DNA of 64,000 nt, taken from positions 2,423,910 through 2,487,909 of the forward strand of contig NZ_CP031165.1 of assembly GCF_003344865.1 (NCBI RefSeq), read 5' to 3'. The stretch comes from Euzebya pacifica (GTDB lineage Bacteria; Actinomycetota; Nitriliruptoria; Euzebyales; Euzebyaceae). The position numbers and the translations under genes were made by a program. Of this stretch, positions 38,786 to 48,124 are shown piece after piece; position 1 is the first letter of the stretch; every line of letters begins with the position of its first letter. The notes under the pieces were generated by a model that searched no databases, was not told the origin of the DNA, and saw nothing but the letters and a program-made list of their open reading frames with translations.

Positions 38786-39694
38786 ATGAAGGTGTTCATC
38801 GCAGGCGCCACGGGCGGTCTGGGTCGGCTGGCCGTCACGCGGCTGACCGCCGCAGGTCACGACGTCACGGGCATCGCCCGCACCGACCGGAGCGCGGCGT
38901 TGCTGGACCGGCTGGGTGCAACCCCTGCCCGGCTCGACCTGTTCGACGACACCGCCGTCACCTCGGCCGTCGCCGGGCACGAGGTGGTGATGAACCTCGC
39001 CACGAGGATCCCCACCGGCGGATCGGCCGCCACCAGGAAGGGCTGGGTCGAGAACGAACGGCTCCGTCGGGACGGGTCGCGCATCCTTGTCGACGCGGCG
39101 CTGGCCGGCGGTGCCACCCGCTTCGTGCAGGAGTCCATCTGCTTCTCCTACGCCGACCACGGAGCGGACTGGATCACCGAGGACGCCGCGCTCGAACCGC
39201 TGTCCCTGAACGCCGCCATGGTCGACGCCGAGGACAGCGCGGCGCGGTTCACCGCTGCGGGCGGCAACGGTGTCGTCCTGCGGTTCGGCCAGTTCGTGCA
39301 GCCCGAGTCGCCCATGACCCAGGCGTTGCTGGACGGCGCCGCCAAGGGACGGGTTCCCCTCGTCGGCCGACCCGACGCCTACCAGAGCATGGTCGACGTG
39401 GGCGATGCGGCCGCGGGCGTGGTGGCCGCACTCGACGCCCCCGCCGGCACCTACAACGTCTGCGAAGAACGGCCGGCCACGCGTGCCGAACACCTCGCTG
39501 CGCTCGAGGCCGTCGTCGGCCACCGGGTCAGGATGTTGCCCAGGGCCGCCGCGATGGTGCCCGTCATGGCGTTCATCGCCAGGTCCCAGCGGGTGTCCAG
39601 CCACCGCTTCGTGGAGGCCACGGGCTGGCGGCCGACCGTCCCTGCCGTGGTCGACGCCTGGCCGGCCGTGGCCCGAGCGATCGCAGCCAGCTGA
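38786..39694 (+). CDS. NAD(P)-dependent epimerase/dehydratase family protein
   Basis: The 302-residue protein has a Rossmann fold with the dinucleotide motif GATGGLG at residues 7-13, and it belongs to the atypical extended SDR family of NAD(P)-binding epimerases. The catalytic Tyr-x3-Lys is not clear (the nearest match is SYADHGADW), so the activity is uncertain and it may be a sensor-type or quinone-reductase-like member. A GGAGG site lies eight bases before the ATG. The next gene encodes a classical SDR 53 bases downstream, probably on the same transcript. Confidence 0.8.
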   Translation: MKVFIAGATGGLGRLAVTRLTAAGHDVTGIARTDRSAALLDRLGATPARLDLFDDTAVTSAVAGHEVVMNLATRIPTGGSAATRKGWVENERLRRDGSRILVDAALAGGATRFVQESICFSYADHGADWITEDAALEPLSLNAAMVDAEDSAARFTAAGGNGVVLRFGQFVQPESPMTQALLDGAAKGRVPLVGRPDAYQSMVDVGDAAAGVVAALDAPAGTYNVCEERPATRAEHLAALEAVVGHRVRMLPRAAAMVPVMAFIARSQRVSSHRFVEATGWRPTVPAVVDAWPAVARAIAAS

Positions 39695-39747
39695 CCGCCA
39701 CCGCAGCCGGTTCGTCCGCACCCCCTCGACCTGCGTAGCGTGGAGGC

Positions 39748-40527
39748 ATGAGCTACGACTTCACCGGCAAGATCGCCGTCGTCACCGGAGCCTCCTCCGG
39801 ACTCGGCGAGGCGACCGCCATTCGCCTGGCCGGCCTCGGCATGACCGTGGTGGCGGTCGCCCGTCGGGAGGAACGCCTCGAGGCACTGGCCGCCGCACAC
39901 GCCGGGATCGTCCCACGGGTCGCCGACGTGGCCGACACCGATTCGGTCGACGCGCTGGTGGCGTGGGTGACCGAGGAGTACGGCGCGTGCCACGTGCTGG
40001 TCAACAACGCCGGTGTCGGCGGTGGGGCGCTGACGTCCCGAGGCGATCTCGACGACGCCCTTCGCACCATCGACATCAACCTGCAGGGCGTCATCCGCTG
40101 CATGCTGGCCTTCGCCGACCTGCTGGAGTCCAGCGCCCCGGCGAGGGTCGTCAACATCGCCTCGGTGGCGGGCAAGGTCGGCATCGGTCCGGCGGCCTAC
40201 GCCGCCAGCAAGTTCGGCGTCGTCGGGCTCAGCGAGTCGCTGTCGTATGCCTGGGCGTCCCGTGGCATCTCGGTCTGCTCGCTGAACCCCGGCTTCATCG
40301 AGACGGAGGGCTTCCCGCAGACGCAGGTCAAGCGGAGCCCGATCGGCCGCTTCGTGGGCCAGCCGGAGATGGTCGCCGAAGCCGTCGAGGAGGTCATCCG
40401 GTCGGGCAAGAGCGAGAAGACGGTGCCCCGTTGGTACGCCCCGCTGGTGACCCTGCGCCACGTGGCCCCGCCGGTGTTCCGCGCCGTGGCCGGCCGCATG
40501 GATCGTGCGGGCGGCTCCAGGGACTGA
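39748..40527 (+). CDS. Short-chain dehydrogenase/reductase
   Basis: The 259-residue classical SDR has the NAD(P) motif VTGASSGLG (12-20), NNAGVG, the catalytic Ser in NIASVAG and the YAASK motif. The Arg-containing VARREER suggests NADP preference. The substrate is unknown. C-terminal residues are hydrophobic and basic, suggesting possible membrane association. It probably forms a transcription unit with the preceding epimerase-like gene, and a long inverted repeat follows its stop. Confidence 0.9.
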   Translation: MSYDFTGKIAVVTGASSGLGEATAIRLAGLGMTVVAVARREERLEALAAAHAGIVPRVADVADTDSVDALVAWVTEEYGACHVLVNNAGVGGGALTSRGDLDDALRTIDINLQGVIRCMLAFADLLESSAPARVVNIASVAGKVGIGPAAYAASKFGVVGLSESLSYAWASRGISVCSLNPGFIETEGFPQTQVKRSPIGRFVGQPEMVAEAVEEVIRSGKSEKTVPRWYAPLVTLRHVAPPVFRAVAGRMDRAGGSRD

Positions 40528-40540
40528 GCTCGTCCGGGTT

Positions 40541-40582
40541 CGACGGGAGGTGTCCAGGGGAAGACACGGCCACCTCCCGTCG
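40541..40582. terminator. Inverted repeat between convergent genes
   Basis: CGACGGGAGGTG (40541-40552) pairs with CACCTCCCGTCG (40571-40582). It lies between the convergent SDR and lipoprotein genes and can act as a bidirectional terminator, although there is no T-tract. Confidence 0.6.
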
Positions 40583-40598
40583 GCCCGTAGGCGCGGGC

Positions 40599-41162
40599 CT
40601 ACTGTCCGGCGCCGCCGTCGATGACCTCGCGGTCACCGAGCGGTGCGTCCAGGGTGATGGTGTGCTGCTTGGCCTGGGCGATCTCGATGCAGGCGACATT
40701 GGCGTCGTCGGGGTGGACGCTGGCCTCGAACAGGGTGACGGTGACGGCGGTGTCGGTCTCCTCCACCTTCACCTCGGCCAGGGCGGTGCAGGGCTCGACG
40801 CCCGACCACCACCGGACGACCAGGGTGTCACCGTCGGACTCGACGGACTCGAACCCCCGTGCCCGGGGCGTGCCCTCGGTGTCGACGATCGCCGTTTCCT
40901 GCCACGCGGTGCAGCCCTCGGGCGGGCAGTCCTCGGCGTCGGGGTCGACCGGGACGTCGTCGCAGCCCTCGGTCACCTCCGGCGAGCAGATGCCCGCTCC
41001 GGCGTCGGGGGACCCGGCGTCGGGCGGGGAGGACACGCTGCTGCCCGGATCGTCGGCGGCGGAGGTTTCGTCGTCGGCGGATCCTGCGCTGTCGGCGCAG
41101 GCGGCGGTCAGCAGCAGGAGGACAAGGAAGAGGCCGGCGAGCGGCAGGCGGCGGGCGAACAC
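40599..41162 (-). CDS. Putative lipoprotein
   Basis: The 187-residue protein has a lipoprotein signal peptide with lipobox LTAAC (Cys22), then a Ser/Asp/Gly-rich linker (to about 55) and a compact domain with eight Cys, including EGCDDVP, DCPPEGCTAW and VACIEIAQAK. I recognise no family. The GTG start is preceded by GAGGAG. It is probably anchored to the outer face of the membrane, and the conserved Cys pattern suggests disulfide bonds. It precedes the MFS gene in the opposite order and is not clearly linked to it. Confidence 0.75.
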   Translation of the reverse strand: MFARRLPLAGLFLVLLLLTAACADSAGSADDETSAADDPGSSVSSPPDAGSPDAGAGICSPEVTEGCDDVPVDPDAEDCPPEGCTAWQETAIVDTEGTPRARGFESVESDGDTLVVRWWSGVEPCTALAEVKVEETDTAVTVTLFEASVHPDDANVACIEIAQAKQHTITLDAPLGDREVIDGGAGQ

Positions 41163-41267
41163 GGTTGAATGCTCCTCGTGGGTTGGCAGGGGACCCCTCT
41201 GGTCCCCGGTACCCGTGTTGGAGGTACATCAGCCCCGGATCGTTCCGAGGAGTTCAGCGCCGTGTCG

Positions 41268-42581
41268 TCAGCTGTCGGGGGCACCGGACACCTCGGGGAG
41301 GGACCGGCCCACGAGGACGCCGGCCAGACCGGCTGCAGCCAGGAACGCCAGCGCCAATCGCGGGCCCGCCAGGGCCAACCCGCTGCTGATCGCACCGGCC
41401 CCGAGCAGCACCACGCCCATGGCGGTGTTGGACGCCGCCACGTAGGTGGTCCGCTGGTCGCCCTCCGCCATGTCGGTCACATAGGTCTTGCGTCCCAGCC
41501 GTGCGCCCTCGTGCGCGAGGGCCAGCAGGAAGTAGGCGGCGGGGAACAACCAAGCAGCATCGACGCCGGCACCGACGACCAGGAAGGCCACGACCACCGC
41601 AGAGGCCGCCCCGGCCGCGGCCATCATCGTCCGACGGCTGGAACGGTCCGCGAATCGGCCCCACATGCGCCCGCCCAGCATGGACGCCAACCCCTGCGCG
41701 ACGACGAACAACCCGAGCTGGGCCAGCGCCGCCTCGCCCTCCTCGTTGGACAGCGCCACCACGAACGGCGGAGACAACGCCGACACGAGCAACAACGCCC
41801 GGGCCGTCACGAACCGGCGGAACGGCGCGTCGTGCCGCAGGGTCGCGAGCGTCGACACGTCCTCGCGGTCGTCAGAGGAGGAGGACTCCACATCCGTGGG
41901 TTCCCGCACGGTCGCGAAGACCACCGCGGCGATGGCCCACATCACCGCTCCTGCGGCGAGCAGTCCGCCGAGCACCGCTGCTCCGGAGTCCTGCCCGACC
42001 AGGCGCAGTCCCAGGCCGAGGGCGATCGTCACCACTCCGGAGGTGACCGAGGCCAGACCCGACACCTGACCGCGCTGTCCCTTCGGGATCGTCCGACCCA
42101 GCACGTCCTTGTAGGCGATCGACGACATGGCCCGGCTGACGGCGAAGGCCGCCAACGCGGCGAGGACGGCGACCCCGGCAGCGATCCCACGCAGGCCGAC
42201 TGCGGTGGCAGCGATCGCCGCGACGGCCAGCGCCTGCCCGACGGCACCGGCGACCCACACACGCGAACGACGTTCGACGCGACGGATCCGCGGCAGCATC
42301 GCGGCCTGCGGCAGCAGGGACCCTGACTCGCGGATCGGCACGAGCAGCCCCGTCAGCCCGGCAGGGGCCCCGACGGTCACGAGCAGCCACGACAGCACCG
42401 ACTTCGGGTCGGCGATGCGGTCGCCGATCTTCTGCAGCGTCAGCGCGGACACGATGCGCAGGGTGTTGCCGGGCGCCGCCTCGGCCACCTCCGGCTCGAC
42501 GTCGTCGCTGCCCGTGGCGTCGTCGTCGATGAGCAGGTCATACAGGCGCGCGGCGACATCGGCAGACATGCGCTCGACCAT
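41268..42581 (-). CDS. Major facilitator superfamily transporter
   Basis: The 437-residue protein has about 12 hydrophobic segments, with the MFS-like loops GGRMWGRFADRSSRR and LPRIRRVERRSR, and a cytoplasmic acidic N-terminal extension of about 50 residues before the first helix. It resembles drug/metabolite efflux proteins of the DHA or NRE-like type, but the substrate cannot be predicted. It is read divergently from the Ser/Thr kinase gene at 42699 with a 117-base gap that would hold both promoters. Confidence 0.82.
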   Translation of the reverse strand: MVERMSADVAARLYDLLIDDDATGSDDVEPEVAEAAPGNTLRIVSALTLQKIGDRIADPKSVLSWLLVTVGAPAGLTGLLVPIRESGSLLPQAAMLPRIRRVERRSRVWVAGAVGQALAVAAIAATAVGLRGIAAGVAVLAALAAFAVSRAMSSIAYKDVLGRTIPKGQRGQVSGLASVTSGVVTIALGLGLRLVGQDSGAAVLGGLLAAGAVMWAIAAVVFATVREPTDVESSSSDDREDVSTLATLRHDAPFRRFVTARALLLVSALSPPFVVALSNEEGEAALAQLGLFVVAQGLASMLGGRMWGRFADRSSRRTMMAAAGAASAVVVAFLVVGAGVDAAWLFPAAYFLLALAHEGARLGRKTYVTDMAEGDQRTTYVAASNTAMGVVLLGAGAISSGLALAGPRLALAFLAAAGLAGVLVGRSLPEVSGAPDS

Positions 42582-42686
42582 GCCCCAACCGACCGCCGTT
42601 CATGCGACATTCGTCGTAGGTCCAGCGGTGGTGACGAGTTGCCGACGGACCCGTCGCACCGCCCCCTCCACGACGGTCCGGGCCGG

Positions 42687-42692
42687 TACGCT
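42687..42692 (+). promoter_or_regulatory. -10 element of leaderless kinase gene
   Basis: TACGCT lies seven bases before the GTG at 42699. A transcript starting there would begin at or next to the GTG, so the kinase mRNA is probably leaderless. Confidence 0.5.
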
Positions 42693-42698
42693 CAGGCC

Positions 42699-44414
42699 GT
42701 GGCCGGACCGGACGACTCTCCCGACATCTCGCCGCTGGCCGGGGCCCCCGTGATCGAGGGCTACACCGTGACGGGACTGGTCGGGCGTGGCGGATTCGCT
42801 TCGGTGTGGGCGGCCGAGCAGGGGGCGGTGGCCGGCCGGGTGGCCATCAAGGTCATCAACGTCGCCGACACCGACGCCGACACGCTGCTGCGGTTCGAGC
42901 GGGAGAGCCAGGCCATGGGGGCCCTCCGCGGGCACCCGCACATCGTCACCATCCTCGACGCCGGCCACACCACCGACGGGCTGCCCTACCTGGTGATGGA
43001 GCTGCTGGAGTCCGGTTCGTTGCAGGGCGACCTGGTTCGCCGACGTGACGCGGGGGAGGGGCCGATGCCCGTCGAGCGGGTGCTGGACCTGGGCGTCAAG
43101 CTGGCCTCCGCGGTTGCCACCGCCCATTCCCGTGGGATCCTCCACCGCGACCTCAAACCCGGCAACGTGCTGCTCAGCGACTACGGCGAACCGCTGCTGA
43201 CCGACTTCGGGGTGGCGCGACTGGTCGACCACGAGGCGTCGGTCAGCGGGCAGGCCCTGTCCGCGGGGTTCACCGCACCCGAGATCATCAGCGGTGGCCA
43301 GCCGTCGGTGGCCAGCGACATCTTCTCGCTGGGCTGCACCCTGTACACGCTGCTCGCCGGCCGATCGCCGTTCCGTCGGGCCGATGACGCCGGGTTGCTG
43401 CCGGCGCTCAGCCGCACCGTCGAGGAGCCGCAGCCCGACCTGCGGGAGGAGGACATCCCGTCGGTCGTGGTCGACATCCTCGACACGGCGCTGGAGAAGC
43501 AGCCCGAGGCGCGGTACCGGGACGCGGCCGAGATGGCCGATGCCCTGCAGCGCGCCCAGGAGTCGCTCGGCCTGACGCCCTCGACGGCGCCGTTCCCCGT
43601 CGATCCGGTGGCCCCGACGCTGCGGGCCGAGCTGGGCCCCGACCGGTCCGCGCCGACGATCGTGACGTCGTTTCCCGGAGTGTCCGCCGGGCCGGATGCG
43701 CCGCCGGTCCCCGCCTCGCCGGCTGCCGCAGAACCCGTTGCGTTGCCCCGGGGAACGGCTGCCGGGGTGGGGGATGACCACGCGACTGCGTCCCCCCGAC
43801 GGCGCGGCCGCCGGCGCGCACGTGCCGCGCTGGTGGGCGGCGGCGTCGTGCTCGGCATGCTGCTCAGCGCGGCCGCCATCTGGTGGTTCGTGCCCGACGA
43901 CCCACCCCCGCCACCACCGCCTCCCCCTCCATCGGAAGGCGACGTCGGGGGAGCGGCAGTCGACGAGGTCGCCGTCGGCGGCTCCGAGCCCGAGACGTCG
44001 GTGCTCATCGAGGTCCCGCTGGTCGTCGAGGCTGCTGATGTGACGCTGGTCACCGACGATCCCGACGGCCCGGAGTTGCAGGTCCTGTACGGCGAGTGGG
44101 CGGCAGCCATCAACAGCGCGGCGTTCGATGCCCTGCACGACCTGTACACCCCGGCGTTCCGCAGCGACACGACGGTCGACGACCTCGCCGAGGAGTGGGA
44201 CGGGGCGCGCATCACCTATCTCGCGCTGGAGGAGGTGGAACGAGGCGACGACGGCCGGTTGTTCGCCATCGTCGAGTACGACACCGAGAGCCAGATCGTC
44301 GGGAGCACGTCATCTGAGTGCACCGTGTGGATCCTCGAGGACACGCTGATCCCCACCGACGACGGGTACCAGCTGCACGACCACGAGCTGCTGGCAGAGC
44401 CGCGGGACTGCTGA
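42699..44414 (+). CDS. Membrane Ser/Thr protein kinase with extracellular domain
   Basis: The kinase domain (about 15-290) has the glycine-rich loop GRGGFASV, the invariant Lys in VAIKVIN, the catalytic loop HRDLKPGNVLL, DFGVA and the APE-equivalent APEI. A Pro/Ala-rich juxtamembrane linker leads to one membrane helix (about 390-411, VVLGMLLSAAAIWWFV), a run of prolines and an extracellular domain of about 130 residues (ELQVLYGEWAAAINSAAFDA) resembling an NTF2-like fold. The GTG at 42699 is preferred over the ATG at 42639 because it follows a -10 element at leaderless distance. It probably senses an external cue and phosphorylates cytoplasmic proteins, possibly of the FHA type. Confidence 0.88.
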   Translation: MAGPDDSPDISPLAGAPVIEGYTVTGLVGRGGFASVWAAEQGAVAGRVAIKVINVADTDADTLLRFERESQAMGALRGHPHIVTILDAGHTTDGLPYLVMELLESGSLQGDLVRRRDAGEGPMPVERVLDLGVKLASAVATAHSRGILHRDLKPGNVLLSDYGEPLLTDFGVARLVDHEASVSGQALSAGFTAPEIISGGQPSVASDIFSLGCTLYTLLAGRSPFRRADDAGLLPALSRTVEEPQPDLREEDIPSVVVDILDTALEKQPEARYRDAAEMADALQRAQESLGLTPSTAPFPVDPVAPTLRAELGPDRSAPTIVTSFPGVSAGPDAPPVPASPAAAEPVALPRGTAAGVGDDHATASPRRRGRRRARAALVGGGVVLGMLLSAAAIWWFVPDDPPPPPPPPPPSEGDVGGAAVDEVAVGGSEPETSVLIEVPLVVEAADVTLVTDDPDGPELQVLYGEWAAAINSAAFDALHDLYTPAFRSDTTVDDLAEEWDGARITYLALEEVERGDDGRLFAIVEYDTESQIVGSTSSECTVWILEDTLIPTDDGYQLHDHELLAEPRDC

Positions 44415-44427
44415 CGCAGTGGGCTGG

Positions 44428-44982
44428 TCAGGCAGCAGAACGGGAACCCACGCGGGTCGCGTGGTCGACGAGGGTCGCGATCAACGACTCCACCTCGGTG
44501 CGGTGCGGCTCGCCGACCAGGCGCCCGTCCTCGATGTGGGCGCGGGCCCGGGGGATCATGACCTGCTGGTCGAGCAGGTCAACGTCGTTGTGGGCGAACA
44601 CCTCACGGAGGTGGGCCTGCGCACGTCGGCCGCCGCTCCCGCCGGCAGCGCTGATCACCGCGGTCGGCAGCTGTTCGAGCGGCGAGTCGGGTCCTCGTGA
44701 CGCCCAGTCGATGGCGTTCTTCAGCACCGCCGGGACCGACCAGTTGTACTCCGGGGTAGCGATGAGGAGGGCGTCGGCGTCCTCCAGCGCGGTCCGCAGC
44801 GCCTCGACGGACTCGGGCACGCCGGCGTCCTCCAGGTCGCCGTCGTAGAACGGCAGATCACGCAGGTCGTGGAGGACGATGTCGACGTCGTCGGGAGCGA
44901 GCTCGATGGCGGTCCGCAGCACCGCGGTGTTGGTCGAGGCCGAACGCAGGCTGCCGGACAGGGCAAGGATGGAGAGGGTCAT
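44428..44982 (-). CDS. NADPH-dependent FMN reductase
   Basis: The 184-residue flavodoxin-like protein has LALSGSLRSASTNTAVLRTA at the N-terminus (flavin phosphate loop) and TPEYNWSVPAVLKNAIDW, the flavin-binding segment of the NADPH-dependent FMN reductase family. It would reduce flavins, quinones or azo compounds in the cytoplasm. Its ATG overlaps the stop of the DUF998 gene (ATGA, 44979-44982), so the two are co-translated. Confidence 0.88.
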   Translation of the reverse strand: MTLSILALSGSLRSASTNTAVLRTAIELAPDDVDIVLHDLRDLPFYDGDLEDAGVPESVEALRTALEDADALLIATPEYNWSVPAVLKNAIDWASRGPDSPLEQLPTAVISAAGGSGGRRAQAHLREVFAHNDVDLLDQQVMIPRARAHIEDGRLVGEPHRTEVESLIATLVDHATRVGSRSAA

Positions 44983-45683
44983 CGGTGTTCCGAGTGGGTT
45001 GAGTAAGTGGTTGAGCGCTCAACGTCTTTGGCTGCCGAGCTATTCCGAACCGAGGCGGAACCCGTCAGCAGCACCACCCCGGCCAGCACCCACCAGACGT
45101 CGGCGACGGTGTTGAAGCCGCGCTGGAGCAGCCCGCCATAGGCATCCCCCGCCAAGCCGAGCACCCAGGCGGTCATGCCGAGGACCCCGACCGCACCGAG
45201 TGCCACCGACGTCCAGCCGTACCGACGGGCACCCGCATGGATCGCGGCGCGCCCGCTGAGCAGCGGGCAGGCCATCAACGCGATGTAGCCCACCGTGGCC
45301 ACGACGGAATGGCCGTTGTCGGTGAACGACGATCCCGGCCCGGGGCAGCCGGCGGAGCACGGGAACACCCCGGCCCCTGCGGTTGCGACACCGGTCACGA
45401 CGATCGCGACCTGCAGCAAGCGACCTGCGCCGGGCAACCGGTCGGCCACCCGGGCGAACGGCAGGGCGCTCAACCCGAACAGCACGAAGGCTGCGGTCAT
45501 CGCGGGCGCAGTCGAGGCGCCCAACTCGCCGAGCTCGCTGATGGCGTCCCGGGTCGGGGAGTAGCCGTCGCGCAGCGCCCCGGCGACCGCCCAGGTCGTG
45601 ACGTAGACAATCGGACCGAGGATCGCCGCCCATGCGCCCACCAGAACGGAACGGGGCAGGGGAGGAGGCGACACGGGGACCAT
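44979..45683 (-). CDS. DUF998 membrane protein
   Basis: The 234-residue protein has six hydrophobic segments and the DUF998 pattern YSPTRDAISELGELGASTAP, with a conserved extracytoplasmic Cys pair (VFPCSAGCPG) and NGHSVVATVGYIALM. The family has no known biochemical role. ATG 45683 is preferred because a longer start at 45737 would overlap the divergent gene's ATG on the other strand (CATG). It lies upstream of the FMN reductase with a four-base overlap. Confidence 0.78.
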   Translation of the reverse strand: MVPVSPPPLPRSVLVGAWAAILGPIVYVTTWAVAGALRDGYSPTRDAISELGELGASTAPAMTAAFVLFGLSALPFARVADRLPGAGRLLQVAIVVTGVATAGAGVFPCSAGCPGPGSSFTDNGHSVVATVGYIALMACPLLSGRAAIHAGARRYGWTSVALGAVGVLGMTAWVLGLAGDAYGGLLQRGFNTVADVWWVLAGVVLLTGSASVRNSSAAKDVERSTTYSTHSEHR

Positions 45684-45735
45684 CCTGCCCGTCAACGCAC
45701 CATCGGTACCGTCGGCGGCGTCGTAGGCTCCGAAC

Positions 45736-46440
45736 ATGAACCACCGTCGGGCAGCGCTGGCACGGCCGATCAGGACGGCGGCCGTCGCCCTCCTCGTCCT
45801 GCTGGTCGTCGCCCAGCCCGTGTCCGCAGGATGGGACCGCGGCTGGTCGGCGCCCACGAGCCAGCCGAGCCAGACCGTCGCCGCGGACGGCCGGACCGTG
45901 TGGCTGACCCACCAGCTGCCGTTCGCCGAGACGCCTCGGCTGCGCCTCCTCCACCCGGCTGCGGTCGTCGAGCACGTGGGACTGCACCAGTCCAACCACG
46001 AAGGTGCCCGGGACCAGCTACCGCTGGACAGCGCGGTCCCCTGGACCGAGATGCCGTCACGCGGCCGGCTGAGCGGGCCCCGGTCTGCGGCCGACGTGGT
46101 CGTGCCGCCTGACGAACCCATCCTCAGCCCCGTGACCGGCACGGTCATCAGGGCCGGCGGCTACCGGCTGTACTGCGTCCACGACGACAGCTTCGTCGTC
46201 ATCTCCCCTGACGCCGCGCCGGACTGGGAGGTCAAGCTGCTGCACATCAGCGGCCTGCACGTCGAGGTCGGTTCGCGGGTGCTGGCCGGTTCGACCCAGC
46301 TGGCTGACCACGCCACGAGCTTCCCGTTCCGTTCACAGGTCGACGACATGACCGCCGAACCGTCGTGGCCCCACACGCACGTGGAGGTCGTCGATCCCTC
46401 CATCGAGAACGTCGGCAACCCCGGCAGCGGGGGCTGCTGA
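45736..46440 (+). CDS. Exported M23/LytM-like protein
   Basis: The 234-residue protein has a signal peptide (residues 1-30) and a domain resembling M23 endopeptidases: LHQSNHEGARDQL, ILSPVTGTVIRAGGY, VKLLHISGLHVEVG and the metal-binding HTHVEV. The first metal motif is spaced H-x4-D (HEGARD) rather than the usual H-x3-D, so activity is uncertain. Two Cys (YC, and the final GGC) are conserved with the paralogue at 57556. It would cleave or bind peptidoglycan outside the membrane. It is divergent from the DUF998 gene. Confidence 0.75.
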   Translation: MNHRRAALARPIRTAAVALLVLLVVAQPVSAGWDRGWSAPTSQPSQTVAADGRTVWLTHQLPFAETPRLRLLHPAAVVEHVGLHQSNHEGARDQLPLDSAVPWTEMPSRGRLSGPRSAADVVVPPDEPILSPVTGTVIRAGGYRLYCVHDDSFVVISPDAAPDWEVKLLHISGLHVEVGSRVLAGSTQLADHATSFPFRSQVDDMTAEPSWPHTHVEVVDPSIENVGNPGSGGC

Positions 46441-46481
46441 CGCAGGCAGACGGCTGCTGACGCAGGCAGACGGCTGCTGAC
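46432..46481 (+). repeat. 20-bp tandem repeat across the M23-like gene stop
   Basis: GGCTGCTGACGCAGGCAGAC occurs twice in tandem, followed by GGCTGCTGAC. The first unit includes the stop codon of the M23-like gene, so unit loss or gain would not change the protein. Confidence 0.8.
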
Positions 46482-46490
46482 GCTGCTGAC

Positions 46491-47909
46491 TCAGGGAGCC
46501 GGCAGGACGATCAGCTTCTCCGCCGTCATCTCCTCCAGCGTGTGGGGGATGCCGCCCAGGCCCAGGCCCGAGACCTTCCGCCCGCCGAAGGGCATCCAGT
46601 CAACCCGGAACGCGGTGTGGTCGTTGATCATCACGGCGTTGGCGTCGATGCGGGTGGCGGCGTACATCGCGCGGTTCACGTCGGCGGTGCAGATCGACGC
46701 CTGGAAGCTGAACGGCACGTCGTTGGCGGCCGCGATCGCCGCGTCGAGGGTGTCCACCGACGAGATGTTCATGACCGGCCCGAACACCTCCATGGTCCGC
46801 ACCTTGGTGTCGGCGGGCGCGTCGACCAGCAAGGTCGGCGCGTAGCACTGGTTGTCCATCGGCTGACCGCCCTCGACCAGCCGGGCGCCCGCGGCCACCG
46901 CCTCCTGGACCCATTCGTGGACCCGATCGGCTTCGCCCTGCTCGATCAGCGGCCCGACCTGGGTGGCGGCCTCGGTCGGGTCACCGGTCACGAGTCCCGC
47001 GACCTCGGCACGAACCCGCTCCACCAGCTCGTCGGCCACGGACCGCAGCGCGAAGACCCGCTGGACCGAGACGCACACCTGGCCGGCGTGGTAGTAGCCG
47101 CCCTTGACGATCTTCGGCACCAGCGCCTCGAGGTCGGCGCCCTCGTCGACGATCAGCGGTGCGGCCCCGCCGTGCTCCATCGCGCACCGCACCCCGTCGG
47201 CCACCTTGCGTCGCAGGCCCCAGCCGACCTCGCCCGAACCGATGAAGCTGAAGAAGGCGATGCGTGGGTCGGTGACCAGCGACTCGGCCACCCGGCCGGG
47301 CATCGGCAGGACGACCGCCCAGTCCTCCGGCAAGCCGGCCTCCAGCAGCAGGTCGACCAGCGCGTGGCACGACAGGGGTGTGGCGCTGGCCGGCTTGATC
47401 GTCACCGGGCAGCCCGCTGCCACCGCCGGTGCGACCTGGTGCACGACCAGGTTGAAGGGGTGGTTGAAGGCGCTGACGGCGGCCACGAGCCCGCGGGGCT
47501 CGCGTGTGGTGAAGGCCAGCCGTCCCGCGGCGGCCGCGGTGCCACGCATGGGGACCTCGTGCCCCGCGATGCGGATGCCCTCTTCCGCGGCGAGCTCCAG
47601 CCCGTTGACCCCACGGGCCACCTCCGCCCTGGCGTCGGTCAACGGCTTGCCACCCTCGCGTGCGACCTGCAGGGCCAGGTCCTCCAGCCTGGACTCCGCC
47701 AGCCGTGCCGCGCGACGCAGGATCGCGGCCCGTTCGTGATGGGGCAGCCGCTGGGCACGGTCGGCGAACAACGCCGTCTGCCGCGCCAGCACGCGGTCGA
47801 CCAGGGCCGCGTCGGCCTGCTCGACCTCCGCGATCACCTCGCCCCCATAGGGCGACCGCAACTCGCGGAACTCCTCCGTCGACCCTGCCCTCAGCGCCAC
47901 CTTGGTCAT
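46491..47909 (-). CDS. Aldehyde dehydrogenase
   Basis: The 472-residue NAD(P)-dependent enzyme has the ALDH fold with FIGSGEVGWGL, the Glu-containing EHGGAAP and the catalytic Cys in YHAGQVCVSVQRV, plus EVFGPVMNI and GGRKVSGLGLGG near the end. The usual ELGG is EHGG here. It resembles the ALDH groups that act on lactaldehyde, succinate semialdehyde or phosphonoformaldehyde; the substrate cannot be fixed. The gene is monocistronic as far as visible. Confidence 0.9.
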   Translation of the reverse strand: MTKVALRAGSTEEFRELRSPYGGEVIAEVEQADAALVDRVLARQTALFADRAQRLPHHERAAILRRAARLAESRLEDLALQVAREGGKPLTDARAEVARGVNGLELAAEEGIRIAGHEVPMRGTAAAAGRLAFTTREPRGLVAAVSAFNHPFNLVVHQVAPAVAAGCPVTIKPASATPLSCHALVDLLLEAGLPEDWAVVLPMPGRVAESLVTDPRIAFFSFIGSGEVGWGLRRKVADGVRCAMEHGGAAPLIVDEGADLEALVPKIVKGGYYHAGQVCVSVQRVFALRSVADELVERVRAEVAGLVTGDPTEAATQVGPLIEQGEADRVHEWVQEAVAAGARLVEGGQPMDNQCYAPTLLVDAPADTKVRTMEVFGPVMNISSVDTLDAAIAAANDVPFSFQASICTADVNRAMYAATRIDANAVMINDHTAFRVDWMPFGGRKVSGLGLGGIPHTLEEMTAEKLIVLPAP

Positions 47910-48124
47910 GCTGTGGTTCTACCAGTGGGGGAGGGGCGAGGGAACGGCTGGCGGATGTTGTCACCGAACTGTCCGTGCGCCTGCTCCCCGGTACCGTCGG
48001 TCGGTCGATATGGTTCGTGGCCTGTCGCGTTGGGGCAGTGTGGGCCGGAGGCAGTCCGTGGCCACGGCACACGCGACTGCTCCCTTGCACGCGAGTCCCC
48101 CCGTGACCCCGACGAGCCCTGACC

